Below are positions 37,693-49,000 of a DNA stretch of 64,000 nucleotides, piece after piece (the first letter of the stretch is position 1; every line of letters begins with the position of its first letter). Origin of the DNA: Cellulosimicrobium sp. ES-005 (GTDB lineage: Bacteria > Actinomycetota > Actinomycetes > Actinomycetales > Cellulomonadaceae); the NCBI RefSeq assembly GCF_040448685.1, contig NZ_CP159290.1, positions 2,232,001 to 2,296,000 of the forward strand, read 5' to 3'. The notes below the pieces were generated by a model that had not been told where the DNA came from, did not search any database, and worked only from the letters and a program-made list of their open reading frames with translations. A program made the translations under genes and the position numbers.

Positions 37693-40600
37693 TCAGCGCG
37701 GACCTGCGCCGCGCACCCAGACCTTCCTCCAGTCCTTGACGTACTTCGTCGTCGTGAAGTCGTCCGTGTCGGTGTCGTCGAAAGCGTGCAGGACGTAGCG
37801 CACGCGGTCCTCCGTCGCCGGGCCTTCAGACACCTCGACGAGGGCCAGGCGATGGGAGTCACCGAGGTTCTTGGCGTGTACCACCTCGTTCTTGGTGACG
37901 GTGAAGTCGACCGCCCCAGCGATCCTGCCCTTGACCTCGATCTGCACGACCGAGCCGTCAGCCCGGACCGAGCGCACGTCGAAGCCGGGGTTGTTGTGAG
38001 GCATCTCCTCCGGGTCGGCCCCGAGCGCACGCTCCGCGGCAAGCACCGCGTCGACGGCGCGGCGGTCCACCCGGGCAGTGTCCTTCGCGTGCACGGGAGC
38101 CTCGACCACCAAATCGGCCGTCACCGTCGTCGGCGGCACGGAGTGCGGAACCATTCCCGCCGGGACGACCAGCGCCGCGCCGAGGACCCGCGGTGGCCGC
38201 GCCGTCAGGCGTTCATCGAGGTCGAGCTCGACCATGCGCCGACGCAGCCGCTCCTCCAGGTCTCGGGCGCGCCGAGAGGCGGTCTCGGGACGCGTCCGCA
38301 CACGCTTGCCGGCCGCGACGAGGTCGGTGAGCCGCGCGTGCTCGGCGTCCCAGTAGTTCACCGCGGAGATCAGCCGGGCACGGACCGCTGCCCGGGTCCT
38401 GCCCACCCTCGCTGCGACGGCGCGTCCAGCCTCGTCGGAGTGTGCGGGCAGCGCGTGCTCCGTCGCCCAGTCCTTGGCGAGCTCCTCGGCGCCGTCGGCG
38501 AGCCACCGCCCGACGGCGCGCTCGACCGCCCCGGCCAGGCCGTCCGGGAGGGGCTCATAGTCCAGGTACGGCGCCGGGCCGCCATCATGCGCGGCACCCG
38601 AGACCGTCACCTCGGCGTAGGCGAAGCGGCAGGACACGGTCCGCCCGTGCCCGTCGTCGATCGCATCGGCGGTCGCGACAAGCAGCCAGGGCTCGACTGC
38701 CTCGGACTGCTGGTCGTACAGCACGGTGCCACGCTCCAGGAGCGGGCCGAGCTCATCGATCGTGAGGTCGACGACGGCGTCGAGCAGCGGGTGGCCAGGA
38801 ACGAGGAGCTCGGCGACCGGTCGTCCCGGCCTTTTGATCTGGGACCGTTCGAAGCACACCCGCTCGTAGCGTTCGAGGATCGGGCGCAAGCCGCTCCCCC
38901 GGGATCGGTCGCGGACGCACAGCGGGACCCGCGTAATCTCGTAGCTCCCGGACTCCCTCGGGACGATCCGCCCCCCGAGGCGGGAGAAGGCCGCGTGGAA
39001 GAAGGCCCGCACGAAGTATGGCTGCAGCCGGCGCGCCTGCGCCGCCTCGAGCTGCCGGGCGATCTCCTCGGAGTCCGCGACGGCGAGCGTGTCCGAGCTC
39101 AGCGCTCGCTCGGCGAGTAGCCGGTCGATGCCCTCGCCGACCGTCGCGTCGATGACCTCGTCGAGCCGGGCCCGGACCTCGGGCCGGTCGCCGTACCTGA
39201 CGGCACGCAGCAGCAGCCCGCGCAGCGGTTGGTCCTCGAACGCCTCGCCGAGCACGTCGAAGACCTGTCCGCCGTAGTCCTGGCGTTGCTGCTCCACCTT
39301 CGCCAGGAGCCGGGTGAACACCTGCCCCTCCCGCGTTCCCGCAGCGACGAGGTTCCAGAGGTGGCAGGTCTCGGTCTGCCCGATGCGGTGGATGCGCCCG
39401 AACCGCTGCTCGATCCGGTTCGGGTTCCACGGCAGGTCGTAGTTGACCATGAGGTGCGCCCGCTGGAGGTTGAGGCCCTCGCCGGCCGCGTCGGTGGCGA
39501 CGAGGACCCGGACCTCCCGGTCCTGCGTGAAGCGTTCCGTGGCGACCCGGCGCCCCTCCCGGGACAGCCCTCCGTGGATCGCGACCACGGCACCCGGGTC
39601 GCCGAGCAGCGTGCCGATCTGCCCGACCAGGTAGGTCAGCGTGTCCTTGTGCTCGGTGAAGACGATGAGCTTGCGCGGCGTGCCGTCCGCTCCCGTCGCT
39701 ACGCCGCGGTCGACCAGGATCGACCGCAGCTCGGTCCACTTCCGGTCTGTCCCCGCCAGCCGCACGCGGCGTGCCAGCGCGGTCAGGTGGTCGAGGGTCG
39801 AGATCTCCGTCCGCAGCTCGGCCACCGTCCGCGCCGCAGTCGCGGCGTCGAGCACCGCGTCCTCGAGGTCCTCGACCTCGCCGGCGTCGAGGTCGTCCAG
39901 GCGTTCGTCGAGGTCCTCGCCGTCCCAGCCGTCGAGCCGCACGTCGCGCTGCCCGACGTCGGCCGCGACGCTCCCAGAGGCAAGCTCGCCGGCGCGTGCC
40001 TCCAGCCGGTCACGGCGTCGTTCGAGGCTCCGCAGGATCGCCTCCGGGCTGGATGCGAGGCGGCGCTGCAGCACCGTCAGCGCGAAACCGACGGCGTTGC
40101 GCCGCCTCCCGTCGGCCGCCAGGCGCTCGGCTCGCCCCATCTCGGAGCGCACGTACTCGGTGACCTGCTCGTACAGCTCGGCCTCCCCGGTCGACAGCTC
40201 GTACGGCACGGTGTACGCACGGCGCTCCGGGAAGAGTGGCTTGCCCTCCATCGTGAGGAGCTGCTCCTTGACCATGCGCCGCATCAGGTCGGTCGGACGC
40301 GATGCCGCTCCCCCGCGAGGCCTGCCCTCGAACCGGTCGGCATCGAGCAGCGCGAGGAAGAGCTGGAAGTCGTCGGCGTGTCCCGAGTGGGGTGTCGCGG
40401 TCATGAGCAGCAGATGCCGGGCCACGCGGCCGAGCAGCAGCCCGAGCTGGTATCGCTTGGTGCGCTTGAGCTCCTCACCCGCCCAGTGCGCCGACATGCG
40501 GTGCGCCTCGTCGACGACGACGAGGTCCCAGTCGGTCGTCGCCAGCGCCTCCAGGAGGCCTTGGTGCCGCGCGAGCTGGTCCATGCGCGCGATCAGCCGG

Positions 40601-41064
40601 GGATGCTGGGCGAATACCTGACGCGGTTCGCGGACGCCGTCGATGTCGGCCCTCGTCAGCACGTCGAACGACAGGCCGAACTTCTCGGACAGCTCGTCCC
40701 GCCACTGCTCGACCAACGACCCCGGCGCCACGATCAGGCACCGCTCCAGGTCTCCGCGGAGGATGAGCTCCTTGAGGTAGAGGCCCGCCATGATCGTCTT
40801 GCCCGCGCCCGGGTCGTCCGCCAGCAGGAACCGCAACGGCGTCCGCGGCAGCAGCTCCCCGTAGACCGCCCAGAGCTGGTGCGGCAAGGGATCGAGGTCC
40901 GACGTCGAGACGGCCAGCATCGGGTCGTAGAGCGCGGCGTACCGGATCCGCAGGGCCTCGGCGGCGAGGCGCCACTCGGCAGGGTCCGCGTCGAACGCCC
41001 ACTTCGCATGCAGTGCGCGCTCCACGGACGAGACGCCGTCGACCGAGGTCCCGTCGGCGGTCAC
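37693..41064 (-). CDS. SNF2-like DEAD/DEAH helicase with DUF3883-like C-terminus
   Basis: 1123-residue SF2 ATPase, last gene of the six-gene operon. The RecA1 domain has Walker A DDPGAGKTIMA (residues 84-90) and VVVDEAHRMSAH (DEAH 185-188). RecA2 has KLIVFTEHKDTLTYL, LVATDAAGEGLNLQ, VNYDLPWNPNRIEQRFGRIH and RIGQT. This is the HepA/SNF2 pattern seen in DISARM DrmD-like helicases. A long middle region is followed by a C-terminal domain (NNPGFDVRSVRADGSVVQIEVKGR, AVDFTVTKNEVVHAKNLGDSHRLALV) that resembles DUF3883, a PD-(D/E)XK-like module with its E-x-K in QIEVKGR. The GTG start (41064) overlaps the upstream helicase stop by 4 nt. Role inferred: DNA translocation and possibly nuclease activity in anti-phage defence. 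Confidence 0.88.
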   Translation of the reverse strand: MTADGTSVDGVSSVERALHAKWAFDADPAEWRLAAEALRIRYAALYDPMLAVSTSDLDPLPHQLWAVYGELLPRTPLRFLLADDPGAGKTIMAGLYLKELILRGDLERCLIVAPGSLVEQWRDELSEKFGLSFDVLTRADIDGVREPRQVFAQHPRLIARMDQLARHQGLLEALATTDWDLVVVDEAHRMSAHWAGEELKRTKRYQLGLLLGRVARHLLLMTATPHSGHADDFQLFLALLDADRFEGRPRGGAASRPTDLMRRMVKEQLLTMEGKPLFPERRAYTVPYELSTGEAELYEQVTEYVRSEMGRAERLAADGRRRNAVGFALTVLQRRLASSPEAILRSLERRRDRLEARAGELASGSVAADVGQRDVRLDGWDGEDLDERLDDLDAGEVEDLEDAVLDAATAARTVAELRTEISTLDHLTALARRVRLAGTDRKWTELRSILVDRGVATGADGTPRKLIVFTEHKDTLTYLVGQIGTLLGDPGAVVAIHGGLSREGRRVATERFTQDREVRVLVATDAAGEGLNLQRAHLMVNYDLPWNPNRIEQRFGRIHRIGQTETCHLWNLVAAGTREGQVFTRLLAKVEQQRQDYGGQVFDVLGEAFEDQPLRGLLLRAVRYGDRPEVRARLDEVIDATVGEGIDRLLAERALSSDTLAVADSEEIARQLEAAQARRLQPYFVRAFFHAAFSRLGGRIVPRESGSYEITRVPLCVRDRSRGSGLRPILERYERVCFERSQIKRPGRPVAELLVPGHPLLDAVVDLTIDELGPLLERGTVLYDQQSEAVEPWLLVATADAIDDGHGRTVSCRFAYAEVTVSGAAHDGGPAPYLDYEPLPDGLAGAVERAVGRWLADGAEELAKDWATEHALPAHSDEAGRAVAARVGRTRAAVRARLISAVNYWDAEHARLTDLVAAGKRVRTRPETASRRARDLEERLRRRMVELDLDERLTARPPRVLGAALVVPAGMVPHSVPPTTVTADLVVEAPVHAKDTARVDRRAVDAVLAAERALGADPEEMPHNNPGFDVRSVRADGSVVQIEVKGRIAGAVDFTVTKNEVVHAKNLGDSHRLALVEVSEGPATEDRVRYVLHAFDDTDTDDFTTTKYVKDWRKVWVRGAGPR

Positions 41065-44000
41065 CGCGCGAGCCGATCCCAGAGGTCGCTGCCCAAGGGC
41101 AGGACGTCCCAGCCCTCTGACCGCAGGTCGCTCCGGGAGAGGTCGTCCATGTCCGCAGTCTCTAGGGCGATCCTGTCGTCGGACCAGGAGATCGCGATGG
41201 GCACGCCGGTGGTGGACTCGACGCCGATGTCTGGGACGGGGACGCCCCGGGCGGCAAGGACGTCGAGCACCGCGCGCTCGGCCGGCGTCGCCAGCGCGAA
41301 GGCCTGTTCCCACCCCGCCGGGACCTTGTCGCCGCCGTCGCCACCGTGACCGTCCGCCGTGCCCCCGAGGCCGAGCAGGCTGCGCAGGATCTCCGCGGCG
41401 TCGCCACGGGACAGCTCGTCGTGGTCCCGCTGGTTGCTGAACGACCGCAGGCAGCCGTAGCAGGAGGTCTCCGGGCCGCACTCGCACGAGCTGACACGGC
41501 GTAGTGCGGCGTGGAGCACGCGCTCCAGGTTCTCCTCGACGTTGAGCACATGACCAGCGCCGCCGGGGACCCGGTCGAACAGGGAGATCGACCAGTCGTC
41601 GAGGCCCTCGGGGACGAGCGACCCGCCGATGTCGTCTCTGGCGATCTCCAGCGTGTGACAGGCCGCCTCGACGATCGCGTAGAGAACCGACTTCCAGGCG
41701 CCCTGCGACCGTCCGCCGCCGACGACCGAGAAGCGCAGGGAGACGAGGTCGGTCTCGTACTGGTGCGCCAGGTCGCGGAGCATCATCGGGCCAGTGCAGT
41801 CGATGTTGCGCTTGGGGTCCTTGTGCTTGGCGGGCGGCTTGGCCATGTGGTTGACGCGCGCCGTCCCGAACCCGCACCACTCGCAGATCCAGAACCCGAG
41901 CCTTCCCGGGCCGTCCGCGACGGACACGAGCCGCCCTCGCGGCCCCGCCTCCGACTCGATCCTCCCGCCGGGCAGCAGGACGTCGCGGGCGTGAGCCTCC
42001 GGCGACGTCTCAAGGACGTGGACAGCGCCGGACCAGGACCGCCGCGGTGGGCGGGCACCAGGACGCTTCGGTTCGGACCCTGCGACGAACCCGAACTCGG
42101 GGACGGTGTACGTCCGCGAGCTCGTGTCGCTCGGGTGCTTGCACACGGGACAGACGCCGTCGACCGCCTCGACGTCCTGCCAGAACGCTCCACAGCGTCC
42201 GCACACCTGGTACGTGAACTCCTGGAGATCCCTCCCCGGGAGCTTGTAGATGCCCCTCGATACCCACAGCTTCCCGCCGGCGACCAGCTCCGCGTCGGGT
42301 GCGTACTCGTGGATCGCCGCCGAGAGGTCGCGGGTCAGATCGAGGTCGGCGCCGCTGTCCTTGCCGTAGCCGAAGTCGGTGCGCAGCTCCACGGAGTCCA
42401 CCGGGAAGCCGTACTTGGGCAGGACGTTGTGGTTCGCGAGGTAGCCGAGCAGGTCACGGCGCCGCAGGGTGTTGCCGACCTTCTGGTACCGCTCAGCGAG
42501 GAAGTACCTCTTCTGCTCGGACGCGCCCTCGCTCAGTTCCTCCAGCTGCGCGATCTCGCCGGCGAGCTGGAGCCGCACGCGCTCCAGCAGCTCGACGAGG
42601 CGACCGGACCAGCTCCCGTCGCGCAGCCCGACCTCCGCCGCGATCTCCGCCGGGATTACCCGGGCGACGGACTCGGCCACGCCCGGAGGCACGGGCGTGA
42701 GGAATCCCGCGACGAGCGTCACCGGCGGGTCGTTCCCCTCTCCGTCGGAGAGGAAGAACTCGCCGGCCGTGCGGCAGATCCGTCCCGTGCTCTCGTAGAG
42801 CCAGCGGAAGAACGCGGCCATCGCCATGGACTGCGCGTGCCGCCGGTCGATGCGCTCGTTGACCAACGGGATGTACGGCGCGCGGACCTGGCCGCTGATC
42901 ATCACCTCAGGTTCGGCGAACCTGGACAGGTCGTGGGACCGGCGCTGGGCGAAGGTGACGACGAGCGCCGCCGCCCCCGACCGCCGCCCCGCACGACCGG
43001 CCCGCTGGAGGTAGTTCGCGGTCATCGGGGGCATGTTCCGCATCATCACGGCCTGAAGCTCGCCGACGTCGACGCCGAGCTCGAACGTCGTGGAGCACGA
43101 CAGCGCGTTGACCTGGCCTCGGACGAACTGGTGCTGAATCTCGGCGGCCCGCGTGTTCGCCCACTGCGCGGTGTGCTCGATGGCCGCCAGAGAGACCGCG
43201 TTCATGGTGCGATACACGGTGCGGTAGTGGTCGCGGTCCTCGCCGACCAGCGGGGGCGCGAAGGGCTCGAGCCTCCCCTCGCAGCCCATGGCAGGGCAGA
43301 CGTCGCGCACGGACACCGGCGCCATCCTCCGGCAGACCATGCACTGGAAGACCGGGCTCTGCGCGGTCACCAGCGAAAATCGGAGCTGCTCGTGATCGAG
43401 CTGGTGAACCACTCCCAACGCGGGCTCGGCCTTCGCGCGAAGCCACGGCACCGGCGATGTCGGCGCCGTGAGCATGCGCCACATCCCGTCGAGGACCTGT
43501 TTCGGGTCCGCGTCGGAGCCCAGCGCGGCGAGCACCTTGGTCAGGTAGTCGACGCGCCGGTTGGTCCCCTTGGTCGGAAGCCACGAGAGCACCTTGCGCA
43601 GGGCCTCCGAGCCCTGCAGGCGGACCCTGATCGGCCCGAGCCGCGGTGCGAAGATCTCGTCGTTCGACGGGACCGACTCCGGCATCTCCACGGCACCCTG
43701 CTGACGGAGCGTGCGGACGAGCTCCTGCAGAAGGTCCCATGCCTCCGCGTCGCTCAGCCCCAACGCCATCAGTGGCCTCGGCGCCGGCGCTGTCGGGCGC
43801 TCCAGCACGATCCTGACGAGGCCGAGGCCCTCCAAGGACTGCCGGTCGTCCGTCGCGACGGCCTCGGCCATCACCCAGGGCGCGACCTCGCGCGCCTCGC
43901 TCTGTGCCGTCATACCGCTCCTGAAGTGCTGCGCCTTCTTCGCGGCGGACCGGGTGCTGAAGACGAGATCCTCCACAGAGACCGGATCCTCGTCCGCACG

Positions 44001-46073
44001 GGCCTTGACCAGCCCCTGCGTGATCAGGCGCCGTCGCTGGAGCTTCGCGTAGGAGTCCTGGAGGTACGGAGCGAAGTAGGCGGCGGCCTGGCGCGAGTCA
44101 CTGAACGCCAGCAGCTTGCGACCTTCACCGGGCAGGAGCCCACCGAGCGCCTGGTCGTTCGCGGGAGGAAGGTTCTGGTACAGCGACGTCGCGATCACCG
44201 CGCCGCTCGCGTCGGACCCCGTCTCAAACACGCGCACCGTACCCGGACCGCGAGCGCCGCAGACGAGGCACCCGGAGATCTCGTCGCCGCGCTGCTTGAG
44301 CCTGCGCACCGTGCGGAGCGTGCCCGCACCGCACCCCGCGCACGTCCGCGACTCCTTCGGGTTGATCGCGCCGCACGCGGTGCACAGCCGCTCCTCCTCC
44401 CCGGCGGCCGTCACGGGGGCGTCGCTGCCCGACGGCGGTCCGCCCGGCTCGTCGTCCGGCGCGGTGAGGTCGACGGCAGCATCCTCGTCCTCGTCGTCGA
44501 CCGGGGCCTGGTCGCCGAGCACGTACCACGTGCCGCGGGTCATCGCCTTGCGGGGTCGCAGGCGCAGGAGGCCTTCGTGCGCCTCGACGGCACCGATCAC
44601 GTGGACGGAACCGCAGCGTTTGCAGGACCCGATCTCGAAGACGGGTGCGTCGCACTCGGCGCACTCGGTGTGCCGCGCGAGCTGGACATGCGGTCCCGAC
44701 GGCGAGAGGCACGTGAACGCACCCTCGGTCGCGCGGAGGAACAGGTGATACCGCGCTGAGAGCGCCGTCGTCCCGTCCGGCCGGCTGAGCCCGCTCGCCA
44801 GCGCAACAAGCGCGGAGAGTCCGCGTTCCCCGTCGGGCTCGTCGCCGAACAAGGCCCGCTGCACGCGGCCGAAAGTCTCGGGGCCGTGCGCGAGCCGAGA
44901 CCGGAGGGTCGCGAGGGTCTTTTCGTGCAGGATCGCGTCGGCGGCACAGCCGTCCTTCGTCCAGCCAGCGGCGCGCGCGGTGTCGAGTACGGCGGTCTCG
45001 CGGTCCCAGTCCTCGGCGAGCTTTACGTAGTCGCTCGCGGACAGCGGACCCCAGAACGGCCCGTCGGGCATCGCGACCCGCTCCGCGCCGATGAGGTCCT
45101 GCCGCGTAGGATCGTCGGCGACCCATTCGAACCGCTCGCCGAACAGGTTCTCGGCGAACCTTGTCACCGCGGTCGGGTCCGTGTCAGCGCCCACGGTGGC
45201 GGACGTGGCGATGCACTGGATGCGCCGGTCGGGGGCCACACGGTCGCGCACCCGACGCAGCAGCATCGCGACCTCGGCACCCTGGCTGCCGTCGTAGACG
45301 TGTGCTTCGTCGACCACGATGAAGCGCCACGGGTTGTCCGCTCCGCTGCCAAACAGGTCCATGTCGAGCGGCCGCAGGAGCAGGTACTCCAGCATCGCGT
45401 AGTTGGTCAGCAGCAGGTGCGGCGGCGTCTCGCGCATCTCCTGGCGGCTGAGCAGCTCGTTGCGCAGGATCGGCTCGCCGATGTTGAGGTTTCCGAACGC
45501 CTCACGCGCCTTCAACGGGTCGGTCTCCGTGTCCCCGGTGTAGCGGCCGAACGTGATGTGCGGGTACGCGGCCAGGAGCTGGCGGAGGCGTTTCATCTGG
45601 TCGTTGGCCAGCGCGTTCATGGGATACAGCAGCAGCGCCCGAACGCCGGGACCCAGCGTGCCGGCCTCGTGCTCCCGAACCAGAGCGTCGAGGATCGGCA
45701 GGAGGAACGACTCCGTCTTGCCCGAGCCGGTGCCCGTCGCGACGACGACGTTGCGCCCCGCCGCGACCTTGCGGATCGACCGCTCCTGGTGGACGTAGAG
45801 CGGGCGGTCCAGCGGGAGCGCGTCGCTCGCGAGCTCTGCGAAGCCAGGGGCGAGCACACCCTCGTCGAGGAGCGCACGGAGGCTGGACCCTGGCGCGTAC
45901 GGCGGCGTGGCCTCCAGGTACGGCCCTTTGTCCAGCATCGGCGTGCGGTCGATTGTCTCGGCGAGCGCGTCGCTGATCTCCGAGTCGCGCACGGCGAGCA
46001 GCGTCTGGAGGTAGCGGCGGTATGTCGAGGTGATCTCCTGCGAGGTGCGGATCGCGTCGATGCTCGCGCTCAT
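41061..46073 (-). CDS. DEAD/DEAH-box helicase with DUF1998-type C-terminus (DruE/DrmAB-like)
   Basis: 1670-residue SF2 helicase, fifth gene of the operon. RecA1: Walker A VVATGTGSGKTESFLLP (residues 114-120), LLYPMNALANDQM, DEAH 255-258 in FIVVDEAHVYDG, and CIATSAT (motif III). RecA2: CSTTFELGVDVGELQAV and NYLQRAGRAGRR. Between and after these are several zinc-binding pairs (CAECDAPVFEIGSCKRCG, CTACGAINPKESRTCAGCG, CMVCRRMAPVSVRDVCPAMGC, CGRCGAFW...CPVC). The C-terminus carries the DUF1998 ending CECGPETSCYGCLRSFSNQ. Helicase and DUF1998 are fused, as in Druantia DruE, whereas DISARM splits them into DrmA and DrmB. It overlaps both neighbours by 4 nt. Role inferred: ATP-driven unwinding in phage restriction. 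Confidence 0.88.
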   Translation of the reverse strand: MSASIDAIRTSQEITSTYRRYLQTLLAVRDSEISDALAETIDRTPMLDKGPYLEATPPYAPGSSLRALLDEGVLAPGFAELASDALPLDRPLYVHQERSIRKVAAGRNVVVATGTGSGKTESFLLPILDALVREHEAGTLGPGVRALLLYPMNALANDQMKRLRQLLAAYPHITFGRYTGDTETDPLKAREAFGNLNIGEPILRNELLSRQEMRETPPHLLLTNYAMLEYLLLRPLDMDLFGSGADNPWRFIVVDEAHVYDGSQGAEVAMLLRRVRDRVAPDRRIQCIATSATVGADTDPTAVTRFAENLFGERFEWVADDPTRQDLIGAERVAMPDGPFWGPLSASDYVKLAEDWDRETAVLDTARAAGWTKDGCAADAILHEKTLATLRSRLAHGPETFGRVQRALFGDEPDGERGLSALVALASGLSRPDGTTALSARYHLFLRATEGAFTCLSPSGPHVQLARHTECAECDAPVFEIGSCKRCGSVHVIGAVEAHEGLLRLRPRKAMTRGTWYVLGDQAPVDDEDEDAAVDLTAPDDEPGGPPSGSDAPVTAAGEEERLCTACGAINPKESRTCAGCGAGTLRTVRRLKQRGDEISGCLVCGARGPGTVRVFETGSDASGAVIATSLYQNLPPANDQALGGLLPGEGRKLLAFSDSRQAAAYFAPYLQDSYAKLQRRRLITQGLVKARADEDPVSVEDLVFSTRSAAKKAQHFRSGMTAQSEAREVAPWVMAEAVATDDRQSLEGLGLVRIVLERPTAPAPRPLMALGLSDAEAWDLLQELVRTLRQQGAVEMPESVPSNDEIFAPRLGPIRVRLQGSEALRKVLSWLPTKGTNRRVDYLTKVLAALGSDADPKQVLDGMWRMLTAPTSPVPWLRAKAEPALGVVHQLDHEQLRFSLVTAQSPVFQCMVCRRMAPVSVRDVCPAMGCEGRLEPFAPPLVGEDRDHYRTVYRTMNAVSLAAIEHTAQWANTRAAEIQHQFVRGQVNALSCSTTFELGVDVGELQAVMMRNMPPMTANYLQRAGRAGRRSGAAALVVTFAQRRSHDLSRFAEPEVMISGQVRAPYIPLVNERIDRRHAQSMAMAAFFRWLYESTGRICRTAGEFFLSDGEGNDPPVTLVAGFLTPVPPGVAESVARVIPAEIAAEVGLRDGSWSGRLVELLERVRLQLAGEIAQLEELSEGASEQKRYFLAERYQKVGNTLRRRDLLGYLANHNVLPKYGFPVDSVELRTDFGYGKDSGADLDLTRDLSAAIHEYAPDAELVAGGKLWVSRGIYKLPGRDLQEFTYQVCGRCGAFWQDVEAVDGVCPVCKHPSDTSSRTYTVPEFGFVAGSEPKRPGARPPRRSWSGAVHVLETSPEAHARDVLLPGGRIESEAGPRGRLVSVADGPGRLGFWICEWCGFGTARVNHMAKPPAKHKDPKRNIDCTGPMMLRDLAHQYETDLVSLRFSVVGGGRSQGAWKSVLYAIVEAACHTLEIARDDIGGSLVPEGLDDWSISLFDRVPGGAGHVLNVEENLERVLHAALRRVSSCECGPETSCYGCLRSFSNQRDHDELSRGDAAEILRSLLGLGGTADGHGGDGGDKVPAGWEQAFALATPAERAVLDVLAARGVPVPDIGVESTTGVPIAISWSDDRIALETADMDDLSRSDLRSEGWDVLPLGSDLWDRLAR

Positions 46074-49000
46074 CGGGCCTCCGTTCGGTTCGTGGTGGTG
46101 CTAGAGACGAGCAGCTCGGCAAGGACCAGGTCTACGGTCACCAGCTCGGGCGCGACCTCGGCGAGCGTGGCCCACGTCGCCTTGTGGCTGCCTTTCAGCC
46201 ACGTCGCCGCGCCGGTGTGGCCGCGCGCCGCGAGCCGGGCCGCGAAGGCGTATGTCAGCGAGATCGCGGGCACGACGCGCCAGCCGCCGTCTGTGTCCCG
46301 CGGGGTCCTGGCCCGCACGCTCACGGTGGCGACGGGCGACCTGACGTACTCCAGGAATCGCTGGCCCTCGACGAACAGCTGGTGTGCGTTCTTGACGATC
46401 GTCCCGAGCCGGCCCGCACGGCGGTCCTTCACGTACTCGATGACCGCCATGACCCGTGCGTCATTGCTCAGCAGGCCCTTGGGAACCAGGCCCATCTGCC
46501 GGAGCATGGCGTCGCGCTTCTCGGGCGACTCGTCGAACAGCCGGGCCCCGGCGTCGAGCAGCCCCGCGCTCGGCGCCGGGTCCTCGCCCCCGAGGAGGGA
46601 GATCACTTCGGCGCCGCAGACAGCCACGGCCGCCTCGACCTCCTCCGGCGTCCACTCGCCGTCGGCCGCCGAGAGCAAGGTGGCCGGCACGACATTGCGC
46701 ACGGTCCAGATCGGCGGCTCGTCGTCGTGTGCAGCGACCAGGTTCGCCCACGCCAGCCCGGACCGGATGATGAACGACGGCACGAGCTCGCCGGGCGCAC
46801 GCGACTCCGTCACGGACAGGAGCGCCTCTCGCGGCCGGGCCCGGAGGATCCGGTCCAGCGCGGCGGTCACCTCCGCGGCCCGGGACCCGATGCCGAGCTC
46901 CCCCGCGAGGCCTCGGGCCGTCCAGACCGCCGAGAGGTCCGTCACGACCGCGGGTGCGGGACCGTCGTCGGCGAGGAAGGCGGACAGGGCCGTCAGCTCC
47001 GCGTCCTCGGACACCACGTGGCCCTCGCACCCGACCAGGACGCCGTCCCCCGCGCTGGGCCATTCGGGAACGTCGAGGGGGACCCACGGGTCCTCGATGC
47101 GCACGAGGGCGACGAGGGGTCCGGCCTGTCGGAGGTGGTGCGGCAGCTCGGCTCGCCCGGCGACCACAGGCACCGACACCGGGGCCAACCACGGGGCGGT
47201 CGTCGCATAGACGAACGCGGTCAGGCCCTCGACGTCGACGCAGTCGGTGAGCTCCAACCCGTCATCTACCGGCAGCACGCGGGAGAACAGGCGTCGGGGC
47301 CGAACCTGGCCGACGACGAGCACGCCGTCCGGGTCGAGGGCGAGGACGCCCTGCGGAAAGGCCCGCAGGGTGTCCGTGAGACGCGCGAGGTTGAACTGGT
47401 AGACGCCGTTGCGCCCTACCCTCGGCTCGACGACCTGCCGCAGCCCGCCGGAGCCCAGGTAGTGAAGCCGGGGATCCACCGCCTGTCCCACGTCCAGGAC
47501 GAGGGCACCGGGTTCGTCGACGAGGTCCTCCTGCGCCAGCTGGAGCGGACGGATCGACGGCGGCATGCTCCACCCCGACGCCAGGTAGGCCACGGTCATG
47601 TGCGGCGGGCCGACGACGAGCGACAACCACCGGCCGTGCGCGCCGGCGCGCATCGTCGTCTCGCGGTCGCTCGCCGTGAGCTCCAGGTCGTCTCGGGAGA
47701 GGACCACCCCGTCGGTCGCCCGCAGCATGGCCCGCGCGGGCTGCAGACCGCCCTCGGCGAAGCGCCGCCAGGACGGCGTAGCTGCCGCGTGCAGCCCCTC
47801 GACGACGTCGAACGACCGAGTGGTCCCGCGGCCCCAGGGACCGCGGACCTGCAGCGTGTACGAGCCGACGACCGGCCTCTCGACCTGGTCCCAGACCTCG
47901 TCCGGCTCGCCGCTGTCGCCACTGGTCCAGCGCTCAGGCGTCTCCCCGTCCGCACCGAGCAGGGTGACTTCCCAGTCGGCGCCGCGCAGCTCGTCCGGGA
48001 TCACGACCGATGGCAGCTCGGCGTAGACCGGCCGCCCCAAGGTGGTGCGCACACCGGGCACGGGGTCGTCGAGCCGCACCCTGGCCGACGCGTAGCCGCG
48101 GACCGTGCGCCGCGACTCCGTGCTCGCCAGTGATACCGACCGGGCGTTCTCGAGGTCGAGGAGAAGCAGGCACCAGCCCGCCCATCCCGGCGGCAGCGGG
48201 CTCTCGGTCAGCACGTGCCGGGTGCCCGTGACCTCAAGGTCGTCCGGCGCGCCCGGGAAGAGGAACCAGACCGGACGCCCGGGAAGCGGCACGGCGGCGG
48301 AGCGCAACTCGCCGTTCTCGTCGAACGCAAGCAGCGGGTCCGCCTCGTCGACGACGCTGAGTGTCGTGGTCAGGTCCTCGCGATCCGCCAGCGCGGCCGA
48401 GAGCATGCGCACCGGTCGGTGCACCGGGACGTCGGTCGGCGGCGCCTCGTCGAGTCCCGCGAGCATCGCCCTGGCCTGGACCCGCTGCCGGGTGTCGTCG
48501 GCGTCGACGACCCAGTTCGTCGCGCGGTCGGTCACGGAGGTCACCGAGGGCAGCCGCAGCACGAGGCCGAACCCGAACGGGTCCAGCACGACGCGCGGCT
48601 GCTCCGCCGCGTTGGTCGTCGACGACGAGCCGCGGGCCGCACGGGCTACCCGCCCCCTGCGATGCAGCTCCTGGGCGACCGCCGCAAACCGCCCTGGCAG
48701 CGCGACGTCGGCGCCGTCTCCGCCCCCCGACACGACGTCGAGAAGATCGAAGACGCGTCCCGTGACGTCGACCGCGAACTCGCCGCCGTACTGGAGGAAG
48801 CGGGCGGCCGGCTTGTCGACGGCGTAGAGGGCGCCCCGCGCAGCCTGGGCGCTGGCCCACGCGACGAAGGCCTCCGGGCTGAGCCCGGCGATCCCCGCGC
48901 GGCGGCGGCTCACCAGCTCGAAGTAGTCGTCGAGGCAGGACGTCGGCATGCCGGAGTGCATGAGGATCCGTCCGACGTAGCGCGTCCCGGCGTCGTCGCT

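Noticed and set aside
37681-37694. gagag/ctctc hairpin at the end of the defence operon
   Set aside because: Five base pairs overlapping the stop codon is too weak. I found no strong terminator for the operon.
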